This document shows positions 43,330 through 51,757 of a DNA stretch of 64,000 nucleotides, piece after piece. The notes under the pieces are model-generated. The model made no database searches. It saw nothing but the letters and a program-made list of their open reading frames with translations, and was not told where the DNA came from. Location of the stretch: assembly GCF_003330765.1 (NCBI RefSeq), contig NZ_CP024903.1, positions 3,224,001 to 3,288,000 of the forward strand. Direction: 5' to 3'. Made by a program: the position numbers and the translations under genes. Position 1 is the stretch's first letter. The number at the start of each line of letters is the position of its first letter. Source of the stretch: Burkholderia pyrrocinia. GTDB taxonomy: Bacteria > Pseudomonadota > Gammaproteobacteria > Burkholderiales > Burkholderiaceae.

Positions 43330-45609
43330 TCACGCGCCGGCGTGCCGCGCGTCGCGCGCTTCGCGGATGCCCAGCAGGATCTCGTCGAGCAGCGCGATAT
43401 CGAACGGCTTCGACAGCACGCGGACGTTGACGGTGCGCGTGCGATCGAGTTCCTCCGCGTAACCCGTGACGAGAATCACGGGCAGCTTTCCCGGCCGCTT
43501 GTCGACCGCTTCGGCGAGGTCGATGCCGTTCAGGCGGCCCGGCATGTGGATATCCGAAATCACGAGGTCGAACGCGTCGTTTGCGGCCGCGCCCTCGATC
43601 AGGCGCAGCGCGTCGTCGGCGGTGGGTGCATAGGTCACGCGGTGTCCGAGCAGCGAAAGCAGCGCCTCCGTGCCGGCCGCGACTTCGCTGTTGTCCTCGA
43701 CGAGCAGCACGTGCAGGCCGGCGAGCGCGCCGGCGTCGTGCACGACGGCCTGCGGCCGCGCGACGACGTCCTCGGCGCGCGCGCGCGGCAGGTAGAGGCG
43801 CACCGACGTGCCGGCGCCGACCGCGCTGTCGATCGTCGCGAGGCCGCCCGAGCGTTCGCAGAACGCGAACACCTGCGGCAGGCCGAGCCCCGTACCCATC
43901 CCCTGCGCCTTCGTCGTGAACAGCGGCTCGAACGCGCGCGCGAGCACGTCGGGCGCCATGCCCGAACCCGTATCGTCGAGCGAGATCTGCACGAAATCGC
44001 CGGTCAGCGGAAAGCCGTCCTCGCGGCGCAGCGTCACGTTGCGCGCGCCGACCGTGAAGCGGCCGCCGGTCGTCATCGCGTCGCGCGCGTTGACCGCGAG
44101 GTTGATCACCGCGAGCTCGAGCTCCGCGACGTCGACGCGGATCGGCCAGACGCCGGGCTCGATCGCGACCACCAGCGACGATTTCGAACCGAGCGACGTC
44201 TTCAGCAGTTCGCGGCACGTGCCGACCCATTGCCCGATGTCGATCGTCTCGTTGTGCAGCGGCTGCTTGCGCGCGACGCCGAGGAGCTGGCGCGTGAGCG
44301 ACTGCCCGTTCTTCAGCGCGCGTTCGATCGCGCCGAGTTCCTTGTCGAGATGCGGGGCGCCGCGCCGTCGTGCGATCTGCACGTTGCTCGAGATGATCAT
44401 CAGCAGGTTGTTGAAGTCGTGCGCGACGCTGCCGACGAGGTTGCCGAGCGCCTGCATCTTGCGCGACTGCCGGTACGCCGATTCGATCGAGCGCCGCATC
44501 GATGCTTCGGCCTGCCAGCGGTCCCACGCCTCCTCTTCCGCCTTCAGCCGCTTGAGCGACAGCCAGATCACGGACCACAGCGCGATCGACGGCGCGAACA
44601 TCGAGATGAACAGCACGCTCAGGTGTTCGTACCATTCATGCCAGATCGCCGACGTGCGGTAAGCGCACGTCACGTAGACGGGATAGCTGCCGACCTGGCG
44701 GTACGCGACGATCTCGCTGCTCGCACCGTCGTGGCGCACGTGCACGACGCCCGCGCGCGGATCGTTGCGCGCGTCGCCGAACGTGGCCGCGCGATCGGTG
44801 TGCGTGAGCGATGGCGGCGGCGGATACGAAGCGATCACTGCGCCGTCCGAGCGCGCGAGCGCCATCGTCATCGGCGTGCTCGCGCCGCCGACCAGGTCGC
44901 GATAGAACGCGTTGAAATACGACGACTTCAGCGCGATCGACACCATCCCGGCGAACGAACCGTCGCTGTGGCGTCGCGCGACGCCCGTGTTGAACACGGG
45001 AATGTTCTCGAGCTTGAGCGGCCCCATCATCAGCCGCGAGATGTGTTCGATGACCTTGCCGTCGCGGATGCCGGCGAAGTCGTCGCGGTTCGCGATCGAC
45101 GCATAGGGCGCCGGATAATAGAGGCTGTTGGCGAGCAGCATCCCGCTCGCGCCGAAGATCGACACGGCGGCCACTTGCGGATAGCCGCCGCCGATCGTGT
45201 TCAGCGCTTCGTGGATGTCGGATTCCTTGCTGCGCACGGTCGCGTCGTCCATATCCTGCACGAGGTCGACGATGCGCGCATCGAGCGTTTCGCTCAGGTC
45301 GAACACCTTGAGCGCGTGTTCCTCGGCGACGCGCACGGTGCGCATCGTCACGTCGCTCGCCGCGGCCTCGCGTGCCTTCAGGTCGTTGTACGCCATCACC
45401 ATCACGTAGAGGAACGGCAGCACGATCGCCGCGACGAGCAGCACGATCAACGTCACGCGGCGGACCGCGAAATCGTGCTCGGGCGCACCGGTCGCGTAGC
45501 TTCCGTCGTCCTGCCAGTCGTCGGCGGGAGTAGAGGCGGGGGGGCGGGAGTCGGCAGGCCGGTCGGACGTCATCGAAGAAGCGGGTGAAGCAGAGGTGCC
45601 TGCCATCAT
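43330..45609 (-). CDS. Hybrid sensor histidine kinase with receiver domain
   Basis: A 759-residue membrane sensor. One span at about residues 52-75 (LIVLLVAAIVLPFLYVMVMAY), a periplasmic Cache-like sensor to about residue 330, a second span (LFISMFAPSIALWSVIWLSL), then a HisKA-like dimerisation region with the phospho-histidine in GSVAHDFNNLL, a HATPase with LAVNARDAM and DTGSGMAPD, and a C-terminal receiver with VLLVEDN, DLVISDIHMPG and the late lysine SKPF. Family resemblance is to kinases whose receiver sits at the C-terminus for internal relay. Start uncertain (45609, 45606 or 45573). Confidence 0.85.
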   Translation of the reverse strand: MMAGTSASPASSMTSDRPADSRPPASTPADDWQDDGSYATGAPEHDFAVRRVTLIVLLVAAIVLPFLYVMVMAYNDLKAREAAASDVTMRTVRVAEEHALKVFDLSETLDARIVDLVQDMDDATVRSKESDIHEALNTIGGGYPQVAAVSIFGASGMLLANSLYYPAPYASIANRDDFAGIRDGKVIEHISRLMMGPLKLENIPVFNTGVARRHSDGSFAGMVSIALKSSYFNAFYRDLVGGASTPMTMALARSDGAVIASYPPPPSLTHTDRAATFGDARNDPRAGVVHVRHDGASSEIVAYRQVGSYPVYVTCAYRTSAIWHEWYEHLSVLFISMFAPSIALWSVIWLSLKRLKAEEEAWDRWQAEASMRRSIESAYRQSRKMQALGNLVGSVAHDFNNLLMIISSNVQIARRRGAPHLDKELGAIERALKNGQSLTRQLLGVARKQPLHNETIDIGQWVGTCRELLKTSLGSKSSLVVAIEPGVWPIRVDVAELELAVINLAVNARDAMTTGGRFTVGARNVTLRREDGFPLTGDFVQISLDDTGSGMAPDVLARAFEPLFTTKAQGMGTGLGLPQVFAFCERSGGLATIDSAVGAGTSVRLYLPRARAEDVVARPQAVVHDAGALAGLHVLLVEDNSEVAAGTEALLSLLGHRVTYAPTADDALRLIEGAAANDAFDLVISDIHMPGRLNGIDLAEAVDKRPGKLPVILVTGYAEELDRTRTVNVRVLSKPFDIALLDEILLGIREARDARHAGA

Positions 45610-46045
45610 AAACGAGTTGCGACGGCCCGCTGCGCGGCCCGGCACGCACGCGATCCTGTCGAATCCGACAGGGGAAGATTGTCAGATTGAAAACGCGACG
45701 AATCCGGCAGCGCAAACGTACACAAGGAAAAATTTTGCGTACTTATCTCGAAAATGGTCGCGGCTGTTTTCGGAATGACGCGAGATCGGACCGATTCTGT
45801 TCGAAATGGTGAAAATGGCGAGTTGCATCGCCTTCGGTTTACTCAGAGAATCGCGCCTTGCTTTCCCTATGACAGATAGATGCGCCCGCCGGCGTTCGCC
45901 GCGCGGTGCGTCGCGCGCACCCGCGTCGCGGCGCCCGCGCGCGGCCGCAAGGCGGTTGCCTGCGCCCGAACGCATGGCGCCTCAAGAAGCGCGCCGCGCG
46001 GTCGTTAACGCGAGAGAGACCATTCCGCATACCGCACCGCCCGCC
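45610..46045. other. Divergent intergenic region, no gene recognised
   Basis: About 436 bp between the hybrid kinase and the CheY-like gene. The right half is very GC- and arginine-codon-rich and is in frame with the receiver gene, but has no family match. The middle (45700-45850) is AT-richer and probably holds both promoters. Confidence 0.5.
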
Positions 46046-46414
46046 ATGTCTTTGCCGATTGTAATTGCCGACGATTCGCTGCTCGCTCGCAAACTTCTGA
46101 CAAAGGCGCTGCCGGGAGACTGGGACGTTGACGTCACGTATGCAGCGAATGGTCGCGAGGCCTTGGCGCTCTATCGTGACGGCAAAGCTTCCGTGATGTT
46201 TCTGGACCTGACGATGCCCGACATGAGCGGATATCAGGTCCTGGAGACACTGCGCCACGAAGATCTGAACACGTTCGTGATCGTGGTATCCGCCGATATC
46301 CAGCCGCAGGCGCAAGCACGCGTGCGCGAATTGGGCGCGATCGCATTCGTTGCCAAGCCCGTGACGTCGGAGGCATTGCTGCCCATTCTCAAGGAGTATG
46401 GGTTGTATGCCTGA
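46046..46414 (+). CDS. CheY-like single-domain response regulator
   Basis: A 122-residue stand-alone receiver: IVIADDSLLARKLL (acidic pair), the phosphorylated aspartate in VMFLDLTMPDMSGYQ (about residue 54), the switch VVSADIQ and the conserved lysine in VAKPV. No output domain, so it acts by protein contact. Its end overlaps the CheC-like gene by 8 bp, and that gene overlaps a diguanylate cyclase, making a tight three-gene signalling operon. Confidence 0.92.
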   Translation: MSLPIVIADDSLLARKLLTKALPGDWDVDVTYAANGREALALYRDGKASVMFLDLTMPDMSGYQVLETLRHEDLNTFVIVVSADIQPQAQARVRELGAIAFVAKPVTSEALLPILKEYGLYA

Positions 46415-47033
46415 ATCGGTGTTCACGGCGGAGCAACGCGACGCGTTGCAGGAGATCGCCAACCTTGCAATGGGCCGCGCCGCCGCGCGGCTTGCGTTGT
46501 TGCTCGGCCGCTTCATCGAGCTGTCGGTGCCGCGCGTGCGTGTCGTGAAGGCGGCCGACGCGGGCGACGCGCTGCGCGAGATGACGGGCATCTACGACAA
46601 CGTGACCGCCGTGCGCCAGGGCTTCCGTTCCGACATCAAGGGCGAGGCGATCGTGCTGTGCCGCACGGCGGGTGTCGGGCGGCTCATGACGGTCGTCGAT
46701 CGCACGTTCGGCGACGGCGTCTATGGCGGGATGACGACGCCGGACGAACTCGTGTTCGACGTCGCGAACGTGCTGATGGGCGCCTGCGTCGCGTCGATCC
46801 TCGACGAGCTCGGGCGCAAGCCCGTGTTTTTTCCGCCCGGGCTGCTCGGTACGAACGTGTCGTTCGACGACGTATTCCAGCCGAACGTGCTCGCGTGGAG
46901 CGTTGCGCTGCTGCTCGAGGTGAACTTCGGGCTCGAGGACCACTCGTTCCGAGCCCACTTCGTGATGCTGATGGCCGAAGATTCGATCCGATTGATGGGC
47001 GACGCGCTCGACGCGTTGCTGTCCGCGCTATGA
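46407..47033 (+). CDS. CheC/CheX-family phosphatase-like protein
   Basis: A 208-residue CheC-fold protein. Two CheC signature helices are present: LQEIANLAMGRAAARLALLLGR near residue 12 and ELVFDVANVLMGACVASILDELG near residue 115, each with the E/D-x2-N pattern that dephosphorylates CheY. The ATG used has AAGGAG 10 bp upstream; an ATG at 46398 is too close to that site. It overlaps the CheY-like gene before it and the GGDEF gene after it, so it is the likely phosphatase for that receiver. Confidence 0.82.
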   Translation: MPESVFTAEQRDALQEIANLAMGRAAARLALLLGRFIELSVPRVRVVKAADAGDALREMTGIYDNVTAVRQGFRSDIKGEAIVLCRTAGVGRLMTVVDRTFGDGVYGGMTTPDELVFDVANVLMGACVASILDELGRKPVFFPPGLLGTNVSFDDVFQPNVLAWSVALLLEVNFGLEDHSFRAHFVMLMAEDSIRLMGDALDALLSAL

Positions 47034-47968
47034 CGCCCGCCGCCCCGTCGCTGAGCGACCTCGTGATCGAGCGGGTCGGCTTCGGCCTGTTCGTGCTCGA
47101 CCGCTCGATGACCGTGCTGATGTGGAATCGCTTCATGCAGGACCACAGCGGCATCCCGGCTGCCGACGTGATCGGCCGCAACCTGTTCGACCGCTTTCCG
47201 GATCTGCCGCACGCGTGGCTGTCGCGCAAGCTCGAGAGCGTGTTCCAGCTCGGCAGCTTCGCGTTCAGCTCATGGGAGCAGCGGCCCTACCTGTTCCGCT
47301 TCGAGCACGACCGGCCGATCACGGGCGGCGTCGACTACATGCAGCAGGACTGCACGTTCATGCCGCTCACGCGCGGCCGCGATGTCGAGGCCGTGTGCGT
47401 GACGATCTCGGATGTCACGCATGTGAGCGTGATGCAGCGCGAGCGCGAGGAAGCGGTCGCGAAGCTGCGCGAACACGCGAATCGCGACGGACTGACCGGC
47501 ATCGCGAACCGGCGCTTCTTCGAGGCGCGGCTCGGCGACGAATTCGCGCGCTGGCAGCGCTACGGCGGCGACATGTCGGTGTTGCTGTTCGATCTCGACC
47601 ACTTCAAGACGATCAACGACCGCTTCGGGCATGCGGCCGGTGACGCCGTGCTGCGCGAGACGGCGCGCCGCGTCGCGTCGATCGTGCGCGCGCAGGACAC
47701 GTTCGGCCGCTTCGGCGGCGAGGAATTCGCGCTGCTGCTGCCGTGCACGACGCTCGACGAGGCGATGCGGGTGGCCGACAAGGTGCGCGATGCGATCGGC
47801 AGCGTGCCGGTCGATGCCGAGGGCGTCAGCGTGCCGGTGACGGCGAGCGTCGGCGGTGCGTGTGCGAAGACGGGCGCGCCGACCTGCGACGTGCTCGTCA
47901 ACGAGGCCGACGCCGCGCTCTATCGCGCGAAGCGGCTCGGGCGCGACCGCTCGGTCGCCTACGCGTAG
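47030..47968 (+). CDS. PAS domain diguanylate cyclase
   Basis: A 312-residue protein. Residues 8-125 are a PAS-like sensor (VGFGLFVLDRSMTVLMWNRFMQDHSGIPAADVIGRNLFDRFP); residues 145-310 are a GGDEF domain with DGLTGIANRRFFEARL, FDLDHFKTINDRFGH and the active-site motif FGGEEFALLLP. It would synthesise cyclic di-GMP. No RxxD inhibitory site is obvious. The ATG overlaps the CheC-family stop (ATGA). Confidence 0.92.
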   Translation: MTPAAPSLSDLVIERVGFGLFVLDRSMTVLMWNRFMQDHSGIPAADVIGRNLFDRFPDLPHAWLSRKLESVFQLGSFAFSSWEQRPYLFRFEHDRPITGGVDYMQQDCTFMPLTRGRDVEAVCVTISDVTHVSVMQREREEAVAKLREHANRDGLTGIANRRFFEARLGDEFARWQRYGGDMSVLLFDLDHFKTINDRFGHAAGDAVLRETARRVASIVRAQDTFGRFGGEEFALLLPCTTLDEAMRVADKVRDAIGSVPVDAEGVSVPVTASVGGACAKTGAPTCDVLVNEADAALYRAKRLGRDRSVAYA

Positions 47969-47990
47969 GCGCGCCGGCCCCGCCCCGCGC

Positions 47991-48875
47991 TCAGCTTTTC
48001 GCGATGTCGGCCAGCACGCCGGCCAGCACGGCCGGCTGCGACACGAACGGCGAATGGCTGCTGTCGAGCTGGTGGACGTGGGTCGGATTGCCGGGCGCGA
48101 ACGCGTCGGCTTCGTCGATGAAACGCTGCTGCAGCGCGGGCAGGATCACGCGATCCTGCAGGCACTTGATGTAGTGACGGTCGATCGCGCCCCAGCGTGC
48201 GGCGGTCGTCGGGATCGCGGTCGCGAACGGCGCGGCCGGCACGTCGCAGGTCATCAGGTTCGCGACGGCCTCGAAGTCGGCCTGCGGCACATCGTCATAC
48301 AGCGCGCGCTTCGCCATCTCGCGATACGCGGTGTCGCCGCTGCGCGGATCGATGCGCAGCGCACCGGCGACGCGCGGGCTCGCGAGCATCAGCGGGCCGA
48401 GCATCTCGCCCGTGTTCTCGGGCGCGCGCACGTAGTCGAGGCCCGGCACGCCCGACGCGGGCATGAAGGCCGCGAGATAGACGATCTTCGTGATCTTTTC
48501 CGGCGCGCGTTCGGCGACCGCCGTGATCGCGAGGCCGCCCATGCTGTGCCCGACGAGCACGACCTTGCCGCGGCCGAGCGCGTATGCGTCGTCGACGGCC
48601 TGCATCACCTGCGACGCGTAATCGTCGAGCGTCGTGTTCGCGACCGGCGACGGCTCGGCGCCGAACGCGTCCTTGTCGAGCGGCCGTTCGAGGTAGGACG
48701 CGGGAAAGCGGGCATTGATGCCGTGCGCGGGCAGGTCGCGCGCGATCGACAGGTGGCCGCGCGCGGCCAGCGCGACCGCGACGTGCGCGTAGCACCACGC
48801 GCCGTGCCAGGCACCGTGCACGAGCACGAAAACGGGATGGTCGGACTGCGGGGTGGCGGTGACGTTCGTCTCCAT
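47991..48875 (-). CDS. Alpha/beta hydrolase (methylesterase/hydroxynitrile-lyase-like)
   Basis: A 294-residue alpha/beta hydrolase. VLVHGAWHGAWCYAHVAVALAARGH near the N-terminus and the nucleophile elbow LVGHSMGGLAI are typical of the plant-like salicylate/jasmonate methylesterase branch, supported by the C-terminal YIKCLQDRVILPALQQRFID and the catalytic histidine in LDSSHSPFVSQP. No signal peptide, so cytosolic. Convergent with the GGDEF gene; the natural ester is unknown. Confidence 0.88.
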   Translation of the reverse strand: METNVTATPQSDHPVFVLVHGAWHGAWCYAHVAVALAARGHLSIARDLPAHGINARFPASYLERPLDKDAFGAEPSPVANTTLDDYASQVMQAVDDAYALGRGKVVLVGHSMGGLAITAVAERAPEKITKIVYLAAFMPASGVPGLDYVRAPENTGEMLGPLMLASPRVAGALRIDPRSGDTAYREMAKRALYDDVPQADFEAVANLMTCDVPAAPFATAIPTTAARWGAIDRHYIKCLQDRVILPALQQRFIDEADAFAPGNPTHVHQLDSSHSPFVSQPAVLAGVLADIAKS

Positions 48876-49066
48876 GGTGTCCGTGTATTTTTTGAGGAAG
48901 GTGTCATCTTAGACGAACCCGTGCGCGCCAAACGCGAACGCACGGTGCGATCGCGTTGCCGGTCGCGATCCGTCCCGCTTGTCTCGCGCAGGCCACATTT
49001 CGTCCGGATCCGATATGAATTTGTGCCGAAGCGCGCTAATTTGTTGCTTTGCTCCGATGGCGCTCC

Positions 49067-49399
49067 ATGAACGTCGATTACCTCTTCTACCGGAAGCCGG
49101 ACAAGCCTGGCCCCTATTCGCTCGACGACCTGGGTGACATCGCGCCGCCGATCGGCGCGGGCGACCTGGTGCGCGCGGGGATCGCGCGCGTGTTCGAGCA
49201 GATCGACTGGCAGGAATCGCACGATGTGCCGGGCGCGTGGTTCGGCACGGGCGGCGCGGTATTCCAGTTCACCGTGGAGCCAGACGGCCGCGTGACGAGC
49301 TTCATGGGCTCGCGCCTCGAACGCCGCTCGATGCTGCAGCTCACCCGCGAAATGGGGCTCATTGCGCTCGACCTGCAGCGCGACATCGTTTACGGCTGA
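49067..49399 (+). CDS. Hypothetical protein upstream of the hopanoid genes
   Basis: A 110-residue protein without signal peptide or membrane span, not recognised (MNVDYLFYRKPDKPGPYSLDDLGDIAPPIGAGDLV, ending RREMG-like LTREMGLIALDLQRDIVYG). Coding character is good. The ribosome-binding site is weak; an in-frame ATG at 49049 is an alternative start. It is 230 bp before hpnD on the same strand. Confidence 0.6.
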   Translation: MNVDYLFYRKPDKPGPYSLDDLGDIAPPIGAGDLVRAGIARVFEQIDWQESHDVPGAWFGTGGAVFQFTVEPDGRVTSFMGSRLERRSMLQLTREMGLIALDLQRDIVYG

Positions 49400-49630
49400 C
49401 GAGCCGCCTGCGCCGCACGGCGCCTGTTCCCGCCGAGGCCGGTCGCGCCGCGTGTCCGCCATCGAATTTCAAAGATTGCTATACTTTCGCCCAATTCCGG
49501 CTTCCGGCCGGTAATTTGTGCCTGTCTGCGTCGATCGTTCGCATATCTCGCACGCAATTGACACCTTGACCATCCCAGCCGGGCATGGCTTCTTCAATCG
49601 CCCCGCGTGGGTGTCTCCGTGGAGCTTGTC

Positions 49631-50479
49631 TTGGCCGTTTCCAATTCCGTCGTGGACGAACCAGAAACCGACGCCGCTGCCGTCACATCGGGCAGTTCTT
49701 TCTATCTTGCGATGCGCATCCTGCCGGCGGTGCAGCGCGATGCGATGTTCCAGGTCTACGCGTTTTGCCGTGCGGTCGACGACATTGCCGACAGCGACCT
49801 GCCGCGCGCCGAGCGCACCGCGGGCCTCGATCGCTGGCGCGCCGACATCGACGCGTGCTTCGCGGGCCGGCCGCCGCGCCATCTGGCCGCGCTCGACCGC
49901 GAGATCCGCGCGTTCAACCTGCAGCGCGACGATTTCCACGCGATGATCGACGGGATGGCGATGGACGCGGTCGAGGATATCTGCGCGCCCGACGAGCCGA
50001 CGCTCGACCTCTTTTGCGATCGCGTGGCGAGCGCGGCCGGCAGGCTGTCGGTGAGGATTTTCGGGATGCCGGAGGCCGAAGGGATCAAGCTGTCGCACCA
50101 CCTCGGCCGCGCGCTGCAACTGACGAACATCCTGCGCGACATCGACGACGACGCGGCGATCAACCGTTGCTACCTGCCGCGCGAACTGCTCGCGCGCGAA
50201 GGCATCGCGATCGCCGATCCGGTGACGATCGCTCGCGATCCGGCGCTGCCGCGCGTGTGCGCGACGCTCGTCGAGCGCGCGTTCGAGCACTTCCGCCAGG
50301 CCGACGCGGTGATGGATACCTGCGCGCGTGCGCAGGTGAAGGCGCCGCGCATCATGTCGGGCGCGTATCGCTGCATTCTCGAGGCGGCGATCGCACGCGG
50401 CTTTGCCGCCCCGCGCGCGCCGCTGCGCAAGCCGAAGGCGCGCATGCTGATGATCGCCGCGCGCTACGCGCTGTTCTGA
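49631..50479 (+). CDS. hpnD: Presqualene diphosphate synthase HpnD
   Basis: A 282-residue squalene/phytoene synthase family enzyme that joins two farnesyl diphosphates. The two aspartate-rich motifs are YAFCRAVDDIAD and LTNILRDIDDD; SSFYLAMRILP opens the domain. No ATG fits: TTG 49631 (LAVSNSVVDEP) has GGAG at the right distance, while GTG 49607 and GTG 49619 are alternatives. First of four co-directional hopanoid genes. An HpnC gene is not in the window. Confidence 0.9.
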   Translation: MAVSNSVVDEPETDAAAVTSGSSFYLAMRILPAVQRDAMFQVYAFCRAVDDIADSDLPRAERTAGLDRWRADIDACFAGRPPRHLAALDREIRAFNLQRDDFHAMIDGMAMDAVEDICAPDEPTLDLFCDRVASAAGRLSVRIFGMPEAEGIKLSHHLGRALQLTNILRDIDDDAAINRCYLPRELLAREGIAIADPVTIARDPALPRVCATLVERAFEHFRQADAVMDTCARAQVKAPRIMSGAYRCILEAAIARGFAAPRAPLRKPKARMLMIAARYALF

Positions 50480-50492
50480 GTCGACCGAGTCG

Positions 50493-51746
50493 ATGCCCAG
50501 AACCGTCCACGTGATCGGCGCCGGACTCGCGGGCCTGTCGGCCGCGGTCGAGCTGCAACGCCGCGGGCGGCGCATCGTGTTGCACGACGCGCACGCGCAT
50601 GCGGGCGGCCGCTGTCGCTCGTGGTTCGACGGGACGCTGAACACGACGCTCGACAGCGGGCTGCACGCGGTATTCGCGGGACAGTCCGCGACGCAGCGCT
50701 ACCTGCGCGCGATCGGCGCGGCCGATCAGCTCGCGGGGCCCGCGCTGCCTGAATGGCCGGTCGTCGACGTCGCGTCGCAGCAGCGCTGGACGCTGCGCTT
50801 CGGCAACGGGCGCTGGCCGTCGTGGCTGTTCGATGCCGCGTCGCGCGCGCCGGGCACGACACCGCTCGACTACCTCGCGCTCGCATCGCTCGCGTTCGCG
50901 CGCACGGGCCGCTCGCTCGCACAGACGATGCGATGCGACGGCGTGCTGTGGGATCGTTGGCTGCGGCCGTATTTCCTCGATGTGCTGAATGTCGAGCCGC
51001 GCCACGCGAGTGCCGAGCTTGCGCGCGCGGCGCTGTACGGCACGTTCGCCGCGGGCGGCCCCGGCTGCCGCCCGCTCGTCGCGCGCCACGGGCTCGGCAG
51101 CGCGTTCGTCGAGCCGGCGCTGCGGATGCTGCAGCACGGCGGCGCGCAGATCCGGCTGAATTCGCGGCTCGACGCGTTCGAATTCGGCGCGCACGGCAAT
51201 GCGGTCGATGCGGTCGCGATCGGCGGCGAGCGCATCGATCTCGCGTCGGGTGACGCGGTCGTGCTGGCCGTGCCGCCCGAGGTCGCGCAGCCGCTCGTGC
51301 CCGAACTCACCGCGCCCGACACGTTCAGCGCGGTCGTGACCGCGTATTTCGCGGTCGAACCGCCGGCCGGCAGCCCGCTGCATACGACCGTCGTCAACGG
51401 CGTCGTCGATGCGGTGCGCACCGGCGGCGGCCAGCTCGCGGCAACGATCCGCGATGCGGGCCGCTGGCTCGACACGCCGCGCGACACGCTCGCGCAGCGC
51501 ATCTGGGAAGACGTCGCGCGCGTGACGGGCGCGAACCCGGAAACCATCCCCGCGTGGCAGCTCGTCGTCGAGCCGCGCGCGGGCTTTGCGGCGGTGCCGT
51601 CGCAGGAAATGAAACGTCCGGCCGTGCGTACGCGCTGGACCAATCTTGTGCTGGCGGGCGACTGGATTGCCACCGGCTTGCCCGCCACGATCGAGGGCGC
51701 GATCCGTTCCGGCCAGCTGGCCGCGGACGTGCTCCAGACACAATAA
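50493..51746 (+). CDS. hpnE: Squalene-forming FAD-dependent desaturase HpnE
   Basis: A 417-residue amine-oxidase/phytoene-desaturase-like flavoprotein. The FAD-binding motif is VIGAGLAGLSAAVELQRRG (residues 5-23), followed by HAHAGGRCRSW. The C-terminal flavin segment is LVLAGDWIATGLPATIEGAIRSGQLAA. HpnE reduces hydroxysqualene to squalene. It starts 13 bp after hpnD and ends 11 bp before shc. Confidence 0.92.
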   Translation: MPRTVHVIGAGLAGLSAAVELQRRGRRIVLHDAHAHAGGRCRSWFDGTLNTTLDSGLHAVFAGQSATQRYLRAIGAADQLAGPALPEWPVVDVASQQRWTLRFGNGRWPSWLFDAASRAPGTTPLDYLALASLAFARTGRSLAQTMRCDGVLWDRWLRPYFLDVLNVEPRHASAELARAALYGTFAAGGPGCRPLVARHGLGSAFVEPALRMLQHGGAQIRLNSRLDAFEFGAHGNAVDAVAIGGERIDLASGDAVVLAVPPEVAQPLVPELTAPDTFSAVVTAYFAVEPPAGSPLHTTVVNGVVDAVRTGGGQLAATIRDAGRWLDTPRDTLAQRIWEDVARVTGANPETIPAWQLVVEPRAGFAAVPSQEMKRPAVRTRWTNLVLAGDWIATGLPATIEGAIRSGQLAADVLQTQ

Positions 51747-51757
51747 GAGAGGGACCG

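Noticed and set aside
43342..45588. 748-codon open frame on the plus strand
   Set aside because: Antisense to the hybrid histidine kinase; no recognisable domain.
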